Origin: JAXDBM01 sp963709485
GTDB taxonomy: Bacteria; Desulfobacterota; Syntrophia; Syntrophales; Fen-1087
Assembly (NCBI GenBank): GCA_963709485.1
Contig: CAVPWE010000006.1
Location: forward strand, 186,001 to 250,000
Direction of reading: 5' to 3'
Length of the DNA: 64,000 nt
Both the position numbers and the translations under genes were made by a program. This document shows, in pieces, positions 17,673-25,781 of the stretch. Numbering within the stretch: the stretch's first letter is position 1; each line of letters opens with the position of its first letter. Below the pieces are notes generated by a model. The model was not told the origin of the DNA, did no database searches, and saw only the letters and a program-made list of their open reading frames with translations.

Positions 17673-18614
17673 CTATCTCGATTTCATCAGGATGAGATAC
17701 TCGTACTGACAGAGATCCTCGATAAAATGACGGATGATCTCGTGCTCATCTGTCATTGAAGCGCTTGCCCGTAAAACATACCTGACTTGGTCCGTAAAAT
17801 CAAATTCTATATAGTCGGCCAGAGGACCGCGCCGCGTTTCGTATTGCAATGCACGGGCAATGCACTCCAGGTCGGAAAATCGAACGGTGTACTCGTCATG
17901 CCCCCGGAGCGCGATCCGCTCCGGGTTTCCTGTCGCCCGAACCTTGACCCAGCGCCGCCACGGTTCGGGCACGCTCGCTTCACAACTGTGCTCGGCCAGA
18001 AAGATGTAAGGGATGCCGGCAAGGCAAAGCTTCTCGACCACTTCCAGCGCGCCGATGTTCACATTGAAGGATTCCGCCGCGGGAAGCTTCAATAAATAGC
18101 GGTCGAAAATCCGCCGCACCCGGTGCAGGGGATCCTTCGGGTCTCGACCGGACGATCTCAGGATATCGATGTGAACACCGACCAGTGTCGGAAAATCGCC
18201 GAGGTTTTCATTGAGGACGGCAAGATCGAAGGACCGCAGGTCCTGCGGTTCGAGTTCCATCGCATCCGCCAGGCGGTAGGTGACATCGTGCGCGCCCAGG
18301 GTGCGGCGCTGCTGTCCCAGGAGGTAGGGGGAAATGTCCAGCACCGTGGCCTGAAGGGAGCGGTTCCGATCCAGAAAATCCCGCATCAGATATCCGTATC
18401 CACCCCCGATTTCGATGATCTTTTGCAGCGACGGCATGGGGATGAAGCGATCCAGGAAATCGTAGAGGAGATGGCCGTAGGATTTGTTCCGTTTTAGAAC
18501 ACGGCGACAGGGGCTGACGTCCGGATCCAGGGCATTGCAGACCGTCAACTCCCACCCCAGCGTGTCGAGTTGGTCCATGTGATAGGCCCTCGTATCGTTG
18601 ATCTTGTAATCCAT
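17673..18614 (-). CDS. putative SAM-dependent (sugar-type) O-methyltransferase
   Basis: 313 residues from the ATG at 18614; a TTG at 18632 would add six residues. A Rossmann methyltransferase motif I is visible at IIEIGGGYGYLMRDFL, with ATVLDISPYLLGQQ after the second strand and DLAVLNENLGDFPTL as motif IV-like strand. Overall form resembles proteins named putative sugar O-methyltransferase. No membrane segment. It is grouped with the YkgJ-like and DUF2845 genes and separated from the upstream CoA-transferase by a terminator. Substrate unknown. Confidence 0.65.
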   Translation of the reverse strand: MDYKINDTRAYHMDQLDTLGWELTVCNALDPDVSPCRRVLKRNKSYGHLLYDFLDRFIPMPSLQKIIEIGGGYGYLMRDFLDRNRSLQATVLDISPYLLGQQRRTLGAHDVTYRLADAMELEPQDLRSFDLAVLNENLGDFPTLVGVHIDILRSSGRDPKDPLHRVRRIFDRYLLKLPAAESFNVNIGALEVVEKLCLAGIPYIFLAEHSCEASVPEPWRRWVKVRATGNPERIALRGHDEYTVRFSDLECIARALQYETRRGPLADYIEFDFTDQVRYVLRASASMTDEHEIIRHFIEDLCQYEYLILMKSR

Positions 18615-18668
18615 CGCTATTTTGCTTCTCAACGGGCACTGTCTGTTTCAGGACAAAAGGTTAATGAA

Positions 18669-18700
18669 AAAAAGGCAAGGTGCGAGCACCTTGCCTTTTT
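18669..18700. terminator. bidirectional intrinsic terminator
   Basis: AAAAAGGCAAGGTGC (18669-18683) pairs perfectly with GCACCTTGCCTTTTT (18686-18700), giving a stem topped by a CGAG tetraloop with A and T tracts at its base. It closes the CoA-transferase gene (18724-20271) on the minus strand. Confidence 0.9.
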
Positions 18701-18723
18701 CGTTGCGATCCTGAAATACCGGA

Positions 18724-20271
18724 TCAGTCTGTGACCTTGGCGATCTCCTTCGGCCTGAACTCGAGATCCATGTAGCCGTACTTATGCTCCTTCAGCTCCT
18801 GGGGCGACGGGAACCGCCGGTCCGGAGCGTTCTTGAACATCCAGTGGTTCAGCTTGATGCCGAGCTTCTCCACGGCTGCCTTCTCCAGTGCCGGGCGGTC
18901 GTCCGGGTGGGCGATGGAGATGATCTTTGCCGCCTTCTCGGCGTCGGTGCAGCCCATGATATTGACGATACCGTACTCCGTGCAGATCCAGGTGACGAGC
19001 TGGTCGGGGACGGTCACGGCGCTGCCGGAATCCAGCGCCTGGACAAAGCGGGACGTGCCCTTGGCGTCGCGGGACGTCGCCGCGAGAATGGCCCGGCCGC
19101 CCTTGGCCATCATGGCGCCGAGGGTGAACTGGAGCTGGCCGCCCGTGGAGGAGATGGGCCGCCCGCCGACGTTGCCCGCTGCGTTGACCCCTCTGAGGTC
19201 CATCTGGGCGAAGTTGTTGACGGTCACCATGTTGTCGAGCTGGGAGAGCGACACGATGTTGTTCGTGTAGCCGATGTCGTACCCGGCGAACTGCGGGTTG
19301 CGGTGCAGATACTCGTAGTAGCGGGGCGTGTCGACGGGCATGATGTAGGCCCAGCCGCTGCGGCCCTTGTCGATGTTCTTCCGGGAGTTGTCGACGGAGC
19401 CCGCCTCGAGGAGCGTGAAGGCGTACTCGCCGATCATCTCGCTGTGCACGCCGAGGTGCTTCAGGCCGTGATCCCGCATGCCGATGACGACGGCCGTGGG
19501 GAGGGCGCCGATGCCGACCTGGATGCAGTCGCCGTCGCGCATGATGGAGACGCAGTTTGCCGCGATGGCCTTCTGGACGTCATCCGGCTTGATGTCCTTC
19601 TCGGGGATGTACATCCACTGGTACTTCGGGTCGTCCACGTCCACCTCGACGAAGTAGTCCACCTCGTCAATGGGCAGGAACATGCCCCTGCCGCCTTCGC
19701 ACCAGGCGTAGTCGGAGCGGATCTCGCAGACGAACTTCTTGCAGGACTTGGCGACAATCATGAAGTTGTTCACGCCGTAACTGGCGTTCACATATCCGCC
19801 CTGGGGCACTGCGCAGGCCTGGATGCCCCAGTCCATGGCGCGCTTCTCTCTATCCTTCCGGTAGAAGCGGGCGTACTCGGCGTCCATACCCAGCGCCCAT
19901 CCCCAGTGTTTCCAGTCGACGCCCTTGTATCCCTTTTTCATAAGGGGGCGAAGGGTGGGGAGAATGAAGGCCTCGTGGAGGACATGGTATTTCGCCTCCA
20001 TGTCGGCGGCGGCGCAGAAGCCGTTGCCGAGCATGATCGCCTGGTTCCAGATCTCGATGTTGTTCAGGTCGCCTGCGCCGGGGCCGAGGCGTGCAGCCAG
20101 GGCGTCCATCAACCCCGTCGTGTCCGATCCGGGACCGCCGCGGTTGATCCAGTCGCCGGACTTGACCATTTCCGCCCATTTCTTCGCGGTGATGGTCTTG
20201 TTCCTGAGTTTCTGCTGCACCGGGGTTGGCATCCATATTTTCTCTTTGTTTTCGATTTTTTGCTGCGGCAT
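18724..20271 (-). CDS. acetyl-CoA hydrolase/transferase family protein (paralogue)
   Basis: 515 residues from the ATG at 20271; an internal ATG at 20232 (MPTPVQQKLRNK) matches the start of the paralogue at 15383-16891 and is an alternative. Glycine loop QVGIGALPTAVVIGM, then LGVHSEMIGEYAFTL with the presumed catalytic Glu, then ISSTGGQLQFTLGAMMAKGG. Role: CoA transfer between an acyl-CoA and acetate or a similar acid. GGGAGGGAG lies upstream of the first ATG. It is a single-gene unit closed by a strong terminator. Two divergent copies nearby suggest two acid substrates. Confidence 0.88.
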   Translation of the reverse strand: MPQQKIENKEKIWMPTPVQQKLRNKTITAKKWAEMVKSGDWINRGGPGSDTTGLMDALAARLGPGAGDLNNIEIWNQAIMLGNGFCAAADMEAKYHVLHEAFILPTLRPLMKKGYKGVDWKHWGWALGMDAEYARFYRKDREKRAMDWGIQACAVPQGGYVNASYGVNNFMIVAKSCKKFVCEIRSDYAWCEGGRGMFLPIDEVDYFVEVDVDDPKYQWMYIPEKDIKPDDVQKAIAANCVSIMRDGDCIQVGIGALPTAVVIGMRDHGLKHLGVHSEMIGEYAFTLLEAGSVDNSRKNIDKGRSGWAYIMPVDTPRYYEYLHRNPQFAGYDIGYTNNIVSLSQLDNMVTVNNFAQMDLRGVNAAGNVGGRPISSTGGQLQFTLGAMMAKGGRAILAATSRDAKGTSRFVQALDSGSAVTVPDQLVTWICTEYGIVNIMGCTDAEKAAKIISIAHPDDRPALEKAAVEKLGIKLNHWMFKNAPDRRFPSPQELKEHKYGYMDLEFRPKEIAKVTD

Positions 20272-20666
20272 AGTGATATACTCCCTCCCTTAAAGTAAGA
20301 TATTGATCTTTCAAAACTCCGATTTCCTGTGCCTTGAAAAAAACAAATTTCAAGGACAAGCTAAAAAAACTTAAAACCGAAAGCAGAATCCCCCCTTTCC
20401 TAAGTGAATTTAGCCCAACTTTGACAAATGGACATTTCAAAAAGCGCAATGGCCGAAATTTGATGATGAATAATATCGATTTTTTAAGCCCCTTCGCTCG
20501 CTTGACGGGGAACGGATGAATATCGGGGCCATATCGGGTGAACGGATGATCTCCGCTCTTTGGCTTAAAAATATTCGTCTTTCTAAACCGTATTGCCATT
20601 GATGTCAAGGAAAAAACGGGCGGTTCCCTCGTCTTGAATCGGGCTGTTCGGCATCCCGCTCTTGCC
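20272..20666. other. intergenic region without a recognised gene
   Basis: About 395 bases between divergently transcribed genes. It must hold the promoter of the CoA-transferase gene (-). AT-rich near 20330-20480 with a short inverted repeat TTGAAA/TTTCAA around 20336-20353. No convincing sigma-70 or sigma-54 site on the minus strand; no conserved frame. Confidence 0.4.
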
Positions 20667-20696
20667 TTGACAGGGGAAACCGTTATCTCATAAAAA
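20667..20696 (+). promoter_or_regulatory. candidate sigma-70 promoter
   Basis: TTGACA (20667-20672), 18-base spacer, TAAAAA (20691-20696). It points to the gene starting at 20778. Confidence 0.45.
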
Positions 20697-20777
20697 TTCC
20701 CATGATTTTGCTCGGAAAGTCTGGTATTAAGTCCCAACGAATCCCATCCCGCGCAACCCTCCTTCGAGGCGGACCTG

Positions 20778-21326
20778 ATGGCCAACGTATTCATTTTCCC
20801 GATAGCGGATCCGAAAGCAGGAACGCAAGCCGGCGTCCCCGCCGCGGAAGGCTTCGACATGGAAGCCGTCCAACCGTTTCTCCGTGAACAGAGCCAGACC
20901 GATTATCTGGCACAAATTTACCCGGATGGGAAATGCTACCCTTGGGGTGCGCGGGAAAGTGGAGAGAACGCTTCCTTCTGGAATGCCATGGAGAAGGACG
21001 ACCTGATGCTGGGCTGCCGCAACGGTTCCATCGTGTCCGCCGCCTATGTCTGGATGAAGATCAGGAACCCGGAGCTGGGCGCCCGATTGTGGAGCGGCCC
21101 TGCGGGAGAGCCGTTCAGCCTGATCTGCTTTACGGACGAGCCGCAATGGGGCGACGTTCCGATTGTCCCGCAGATGGCGGGTTATCTGGACCGGGACTGC
21201 AGGGGTTTCACGAAACTGGCCTCGGAAAAGCGCGATAATATCCTGCGGGCCTACGGATCATTCGAAATGTTCGTCCGGCTCTGCCTGCGCTTCGACTTCC
21301 CCTTCTCCTTTCGCCATTCGGAGTGA
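20778..21326 (+). CDS. hypothetical protein, possible PUA/EVE-like domain
   Basis: 182 residues, monocistronic, ending nine bases before the convergent ABC permease gene. No signal peptide or membrane helix. The middle part (FWNAMEKDDLMLGCRNGSIV, then AAYVWMKIRNPELGARLW, then FSLICFTDEPQW) resembles the W/GD/K/N pattern of EVE- or YTH-like PUA-fold readers of modified nucleic acids often attached to restriction enzymes; the C-terminus has CRGFTKLASEKRDNILRAYG. No nuclease or ATPase domain is attached or adjacent. The assignment rests on pattern memory only. GAGGCGG precedes the ATG. Confidence 0.55.
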   Translation: MANVFIFPIADPKAGTQAGVPAAEGFDMEAVQPFLREQSQTDYLAQIYPDGKCYPWGARESGENASFWNAMEKDDLMLGCRNGSIVSAAYVWMKIRNPELGARLWSGPAGEPFSLICFTDEPQWGDVPIVPQMAGYLDRDCRGFTKLASEKRDNILRAYGSFEMFVRLCLRFDFPFSFRHSE

Positions 21327-21334
21327 GGAACGGT

Positions 21335-22501
21335 TCACACCGCGCGGAGCGCATCGACAATTTCCATGCGGGATGCCCGGACCGCCGGCAGGACTCCGCC
21401 CAGAAGCCCCATGAACAGGGAGAATCCCAGGGCTTTCCAAACGATGTCCGCCGTCAGGGTGAAGCTGAAGGCCAGTTCGGAAAAGGTCTGGAAATTCATC
21501 GTCGACACGGTGAAGATCTGCATAAAGGAGGCGAAAAAAAGCCCCAGGCAGCCGCCGATGAAACCGAGCAGCAGGGCCTCCATCAGGAATGCCGCAAGGA
21601 TGCTTCCCCGCTGAAACCCCAGCGCCCGCAGGGTGCCGATCTCGCCGGTCCGGTTGGAAACGGCGGCGTACATCGTGATCATCGCGCCGATGACCGCCCC
21701 GAGCGAAAAGATGATAGTCAGCGTGATCCCGAGGATCCGCAGGAACGTCGCCATCATCTCCGACTGGTCGCGGTAGTAGCGGGTCTCCGGTTTGGCTTCG
21801 ACGGTCAGCCGCGGATCCTCCTCCAGGCGGGTCTTGACGGCCCCGAAGGCCCGCGGGTCCCGCAGCCGGAAAATCACCGACGAGTAAACCGGCCTTCGGA
21901 AGGCCTGCATGAGCTGTTCCACATCCCCCCAGATTTCCGAATTGAAGCCGGTGTTGCCGGCATCGAATATCCCGACAATCTGCCAGTCCCGCATCCCGAA
22001 GCGGAGCGTCTCGCCGATCCCGCCCCCCTTGAAGCGTCCGGCGATGCTGCTCCCGGCCATGATCTCCGACGAGCCCGCCCGGGGCATCCTCCCCTCTTTC
22101 AGGCGGACCTGCGGCCGCAGCAGCGCCGAAACGGCGGTTATTCCGCGGATCACCACGTTGGCCGGCTTGTCCCGGTCCCGCTTGGGGAGGCTGATGAGGA
22201 CGACCACCTCCTTGGCCACGAGCCGCTCGCCGGACGGTCCGATGGCAATTTCCGCATCCGTCTCGACCACGGACGCCTGCTGACGCTCGATGCCGCTTTG
22301 CACCTCCGTCACCGACCCCTTGCGGATGACCACGACATTGTCCGGCGACCCCGTTTCGACCAGCGTCTTCTCGAGGCCCGCGGCCAGCATGAGGATGACG
22401 GCAAAGACAAAAACCACCAGCGCCATGCCCCCGGCGGTCAGGATGGTCGTCAGGCGCCGGGTCCACAGGTTCCGCAGACTGTAGGAGAAGGGAATGGCCA
22501 T
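21335..22501 (-). CDS. ABC transporter permease, MacB/FtsX type (second permease)
   Basis: 388 residues. One N-terminal membrane helix (TTILTAGGMALVVFVFAVIL), a long extracytoplasmic domain (~50-260) and three C-terminal helices around ILGITLTIIFSLGAVIGAMI, ALLLGFIGGCLGLFF and LFMGLLGGVLPAVRASRMEI. This is the FtsX/MacB layout of mechanotransmission exporters. The start codon touches the stop of the other permease gene (both at 22501). It is the last gene of an adaptor-ATPase-permease-permease operon exporting an unknown lipid, peptide or drug. Confidence 0.9.
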   Translation of the reverse strand: MAIPFSYSLRNLWTRRLTTILTAGGMALVVFVFAVILMLAAGLEKTLVETGSPDNVVVIRKGSVTEVQSGIERQQASVVETDAEIAIGPSGERLVAKEVVVLISLPKRDRDKPANVVIRGITAVSALLRPQVRLKEGRMPRAGSSEIMAGSSIAGRFKGGGIGETLRFGMRDWQIVGIFDAGNTGFNSEIWGDVEQLMQAFRRPVYSSVIFRLRDPRAFGAVKTRLEEDPRLTVEAKPETRYYRDQSEMMATFLRILGITLTIIFSLGAVIGAMITMYAAVSNRTGEIGTLRALGFQRGSILAAFLMEALLLGFIGGCLGLFFASFMQIFTVSTMNFQTFSELAFSFTLTADIVWKALGFSLFMGLLGGVLPAVRASRMEIVDALRAV

Positions 22502-23658
22502 TAGCCGATCCTCCGCAAGCCCTCGGCAATCCGGATCCCGACGGCCCGCCGGGTGGGGACGACGGCGGCGACGACCCCGACCAGGAGCGCCGCCGCACAG
22601 GCCAGCCAGACCGTTTTTCCATCCACGTGGAAGATCGGCAAAAAATTGCTGAGCTTGTGGCCGATGATCGCCGCGGCCGGATAGGTCAGGACAATGCCCA
22701 GCGCCCCGCCAATCAGGGTGATCACCAGCGACTCTCCCAGAACCAGGGCAAGAATGTGCCAGCCGCCGAAACCGAGTGTCTTCAGGATGGCATACTCCCC
22801 GATCCGCTCCCGGGTGGTCATGGCCATCGTATTGGCCACCACCGCCATGATGATGATGATGACGACAAAGGACACCAGTTGAATGGCCATCACGATCGCC
22901 TCGGTCATGGTGACAAAGCTCATCTGAAAGGCCTTTTCCGTTTCCGTCAGCGTTTCCGCCAGGGAATTCTTGAAGATCCTGTCGACGGCAAGCGACACAT
23001 CCGCCGCCAGGTCGGGCCGGTTCAGGTCGATCATGTAAAATCCCACCTGATTTGCCCAGCCCGGCATCCGGGCTTTGACCCGCTCATTGAGATAGTCCCA
23101 GTGAAAGAGGAACTGGGTCTCGTCGACCGTCCTGTCCCGGCCGCGGTAGACCCCCCGCAGAACAAAGTCCCATTCACCGGGAAAAATGAGTCCCTTGAGG
23201 GTCACCGTGTCGCCCATTTTCCACTTGAACTTCGTGACCAGCTTCCGGCCGGCGATAAAACCCTTGCGGTCCTTGAGAAAGGCCAGCCGCTCCGGATCGG
23301 AGAGGATGAATTCGGGATAAATCTGCAGGAAGGTATGACCTTCGACGGCCAGATTGGGGAAGAAATTCTTCTCGTCGATGTAAACGCCGCCGAACCAGGT
23401 GCCGTAGGAAACGGTGCGGACACCCTCGACCTGGCGGATCTTGTCCTTGTAGGAGATGGGCAGGGGGAAAATCAGGGAGATGGCGTTCCGCGTCACCAGG
23501 CGCGAGGCGGACGACGCTTCCACGCCGGCGTACCACGCGGCCACGACGGTTCGCAGGAGCCCGAAGGCGAGGATCGCAATCGTGATCCCGAGAATCGTCA
23601 GCCCCGTGCGGAGCTTGTGGCGAAAGGCATTCCTAAAGAGAAGCTTCAGAATGAGCAT
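22501..23658 (-). CDS. ABC transporter permease, MacB/FtsX type (first permease)
   Basis: 385 residues with one N-terminal helix (GLTILGITIAILAFGLLRTVV), a large periplasmic domain and three C-terminal helices (VSFVVIIIIMAVVANTMAM, ESLVITLIGGALGIVLTYPA, VWLACAAALLVGVVAAVVPT). The TRERIGEYAILKTLGF coupling segment contacts the ATPase. Its start overlaps the end of the ATPase gene by 26 bases, suggesting coupled translation. With the second permease it probably forms a heterodimer. Confidence 0.9.
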   Translation of the reverse strand: MLILKLLFRNAFRHKLRTGLTILGITIAILAFGLLRTVVAAWYAGVEASSASRLVTRNAISLIFPLPISYKDKIRQVEGVRTVSYGTWFGGVYIDEKNFFPNLAVEGHTFLQIYPEFILSDPERLAFLKDRKGFIAGRKLVTKFKWKMGDTVTLKGLIFPGEWDFVLRGVYRGRDRTVDETQFLFHWDYLNERVKARMPGWANQVGFYMIDLNRPDLAADVSLAVDRIFKNSLAETLTETEKAFQMSFVTMTEAIVMAIQLVSFVVIIIIMAVVANTMAMTTRERIGEYAILKTLGFGGWHILALVLGESLVITLIGGALGIVLTYPAAAIIGHKLSNFLPIFHVDGKTVWLACAAALLVGVVAAVVPTRRAVGIRIAEGLRRIG

Positions 23659-24343
23659 GGTTCAGAAAGCCTTTTTCGAGGCGCCGGATGACCTGCGCCT
23701 TTTCCGCCGCGCGGGGATCATGGGTCACCATGATGATCGTCATTCGGGATTCCCGGTTCAGGCGGATCATCAGCGACAGGATCTCTTCGGCGGAAACCCG
23801 GTCCAGGTCGCCGGTGGGTTCATCGGCCACCAGAATCGTCGGATCGGTGACCACCGCGCGGGCGATGGCCACCCGCTGCTGCTCGCCGCCGGAAAGCTGG
23901 CCGGGATAGTGCTCCATGCGGTCGGCCAGGTTGACCAGGCGGAGCGCCATTTCCACGTGCTCGCGCCGCTCCCGGCCGGTGATCTGGGTCAGATGCAGGG
24001 GCAGCTCCACGTTCTCATAGGCCGTAAGCACCGGAATGAGATTGTAAAACTGGAAGATGAACCCTACATGGGTGGCCCGCCAGCGGGCCAGCTCGGTCTC
24101 GGAAAGGCCGGTGATCTCCGTGCCGCCCACCCGGATGGAGCCGCCATCGACCTTGTCGATGCCCGCAATCAGGTTCAGGAGTGTGCTCTTGCCCGAGCCC
24201 GACGGGCCCATGAGCGCCACGAACTCGCCCCGCTCGATATTGAAGGTGATGTTCTCGAGAACGGGGACAATGTGATCCCCGCGGCGATAGGATTTTCTCA
24301 GGTCCCTGATTTCAACGATCGGCGCTTCGCTGCCCATGATCAT
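23633..24343 (-). CDS. ABC transporter ATP-binding protein (MacB/LolD type)
   Basis: 236 residues. Walker A GPSGSGKSTL (near 45-54), Q loop FIFQFYNLIPVLTAYENVEL, ABC signature QLSGGEQQRVAIARA, Walker B TILVADEPTGDLD and switch His in IIMVTHDP. It powers the two FtsX-like permeases encoded downstream. Its ATG overlaps the adaptor gene stop (ATGA at 24340-24343). The set resembles MacAB-like or LolCDE-like systems; the separate periplasmic adaptor favours the MacA/MacB export type. Confidence 0.95.
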   Translation of the reverse strand: MIMGSEAPIVEIRDLRKSYRRGDHIVPVLENITFNIERGEFVALMGPSGSGKSTLLNLIAGIDKVDGGSIRVGGTEITGLSETELARWRATHVGFIFQFYNLIPVLTAYENVELPLHLTQITGRERREHVEMALRLVNLADRMEHYPGQLSGGEQQRVAIARAVVTDPTILVADEPTGDLDRVSAEEILSLMIRLNRESRMTIIMVTHDPRAAEKAQVIRRLEKGFLNHAHSEASL

Positions 24344-25557
24344 TTTTCCGCGATTTTGATGCGGGCGCCGTCCTTCAACCGGTTCGGCTTCAGCACCACC
24401 CGGTCCCCCGCTTTCACACCGCTCAGAATTTCCATCATGTCGCCGAAGGCCTCCCCGGTGCGGACGGCGGTTTCTTTCACCCGGTCGTCCTGAACCACGA
24501 AAAGGCTCTGATTCCGGCTGCGTTCGGCCAGGGCCAGGCGATGGACAGCCGTGCGCGCCCGCTCCTCCTCCTCTTTCACGGGCCGGGAGAGAAAGGCGAC
24601 CTTGGCGCTCATCTCCGGCAGGATCCGGGGATCCGGGTGGAGAAAGCGGACCTTGACCATGACGCTGGCCTTGCTGCGGTCCGCCGTGGGCACGATCATG
24701 TGAATGACGCCGGGAAAACGGCTGTCGGGAATCGCGTCGAGCTGGATTTCGCAGGGCTGGCCGGCTTTGATGAGCCCCAGGTTGGATTCCGACACATCGG
24801 CCTCGACCTGCAGCGAGCCCATGTCGGCAATGGTCACCACCGCCGCCTTGGCATTGGTGGCCGCGCCGACGGGGGTCACGATGTCGCCGATATCGGCGCT
24901 CTTGGTCAGGACGACGGCATCGAAGGGAGCGCGGATCAGCGCGTAATCCAGCGCCACCGAGGCCCCCTGAACAGCCGCCCGGCCGGCCCGGATGGATGCT
25001 TCCGCCGCGGCCACCGCCGCCTGGGCCCGCCGGTAGCGGGCTTCCGCATTGTCGTATTCCGATTTCGAGACAATCTGGCGCTCCAGCAGGCGCCGGTTCC
25101 GCTCAAAGGTCAGCGTGGCGAGCGACAGCTCCGCCCTGGCCTCTTCGAGGTTGGCCTCGGCGACTTTCCTGTTGGACACCGCCTGGTCCCGCGTCGCCAG
25201 CAAATCGTCGCTTTCCAGACGGGCGATGACCTGCCCCTTCTGAACCCGGCTGCCCTCTTCCACCATCAGAGCAACCAGACGGCCGGTGATCTTGGAAGCC
25301 ACAGCCGCCTTGCGTTGGGCCACAACATAGCCGCTGGCATTGAGCAGGGTGAATGCCTGGGACGGATAAATCCGGGAAACCGTCACGACCTGCACCGGGA
25401 CGGCGGGACGGATCACGCCCCCCAGATAGAGGGCGGACAGGACCAGGATCAGGAGGACCGCTGCAACGGACCCGTAGACCCACCTTTTCCGGTGCGCCGC
25501 AGGCAGTGCCCTCGCGGAGCGGTCAATCTTCAGTTTGGAGAGATCTTCATCAGCCAT
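24340..25557 (-). CDS. periplasmic adaptor subunit (HlyD/MacA/RND type)
   Basis: 405 residues. N-terminal membrane anchor at ~28-50 (VYGSVAAVLLILVLSALYLGGVI), lipoyl-like half GRLVALMVEEGSRVQKGQVI (near 90), a long alpha-helical hairpin (~115-195, rich in Ala/Arg/Glu), second lipoyl half YALIRAPFDAVVLTKSADIGD, then beta-barrel domain. It links an inner-membrane ABC exporter to an outer-membrane channel; no TolC homologue is in the window. First gene of the operon, with overlap to the ATPase gene. Confidence 0.92.
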   Translation of the reverse strand: MADEDLSKLKIDRSARALPAAHRKRWVYGSVAAVLLILVLSALYLGGVIRPAVPVQVVTVSRIYPSQAFTLLNASGYVVAQRKAAVASKITGRLVALMVEEGSRVQKGQVIARLESDDLLATRDQAVSNRKVAEANLEEARAELSLATLTFERNRRLLERQIVSKSEYDNAEARYRRAQAAVAAAEASIRAGRAAVQGASVALDYALIRAPFDAVVLTKSADIGDIVTPVGAATNAKAAVVTIADMGSLQVEADVSESNLGLIKAGQPCEIQLDAIPDSRFPGVIHMIVPTADRSKASVMVKVRFLHPDPRILPEMSAKVAFLSRPVKEEEERARTAVHRLALAERSRNQSLFVVQDDRVKETAVRTGEAFGDMMEILSGVKAGDRVVLKPNRLKDGARIKIAEK

Positions 25558-25650
25558 CCGGCCCTTCGCTTTCCCCGTCGACTCACGGCAACGGCGGGGA
25601 TTTTCATTGATTACAACCGATTTGTCAAAGAAATATTGTGAAAAAATGAC

Positions 25651-25679
25651 TTGACAAATCCCGTTTCATCCATTATTTA
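25651..25679 (+). promoter_or_regulatory. candidate sigma-70 promoter of the EF-G gene
   Basis: Perfect -35 TTGACA (25651-25656), 17-base spacer, -10-like TATTTA (25674-25679). Transcription would start near 25686, leaving a leader of about 95 bases before the EF-G ATG. Confidence 0.6.
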
Positions 25680-25711
25680 GCGCCACTTTCTTGAGATACC
25701 TGTTTATGGTG

Positions 25712-25760
25712 AATCCCCCATTCGGTATGATTCATTCCAAATGAGGGATTTTTTATTTTT
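25712..25760 (+). terminator. intrinsic terminator inside the EF-G leader (attenuator)
   Basis: AATCCCCCATT (25712-25722) pairs with AATGAGGGATT (25740-25750) with a single C.A mismatch, followed by TTTTATTTTT. The gene upstream is divergent, so the hairpin can only act on transcripts that start in this intergenic space. TGAATC (25710-25715) could instead pair with GATTCA (25729-25734), a competing structure that would break the terminator stem. Confidence 0.7.
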
Positions 25761-25781
25761 GAGGCAATAGGGAAAAGCGTC

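Noticed and set aside
18784..20298. 504-residue plus-strand frame opposite the CoA-transferase
   Set aside because: Same GC-driven shadow; His/Val/Asp-rich composition and no motif.
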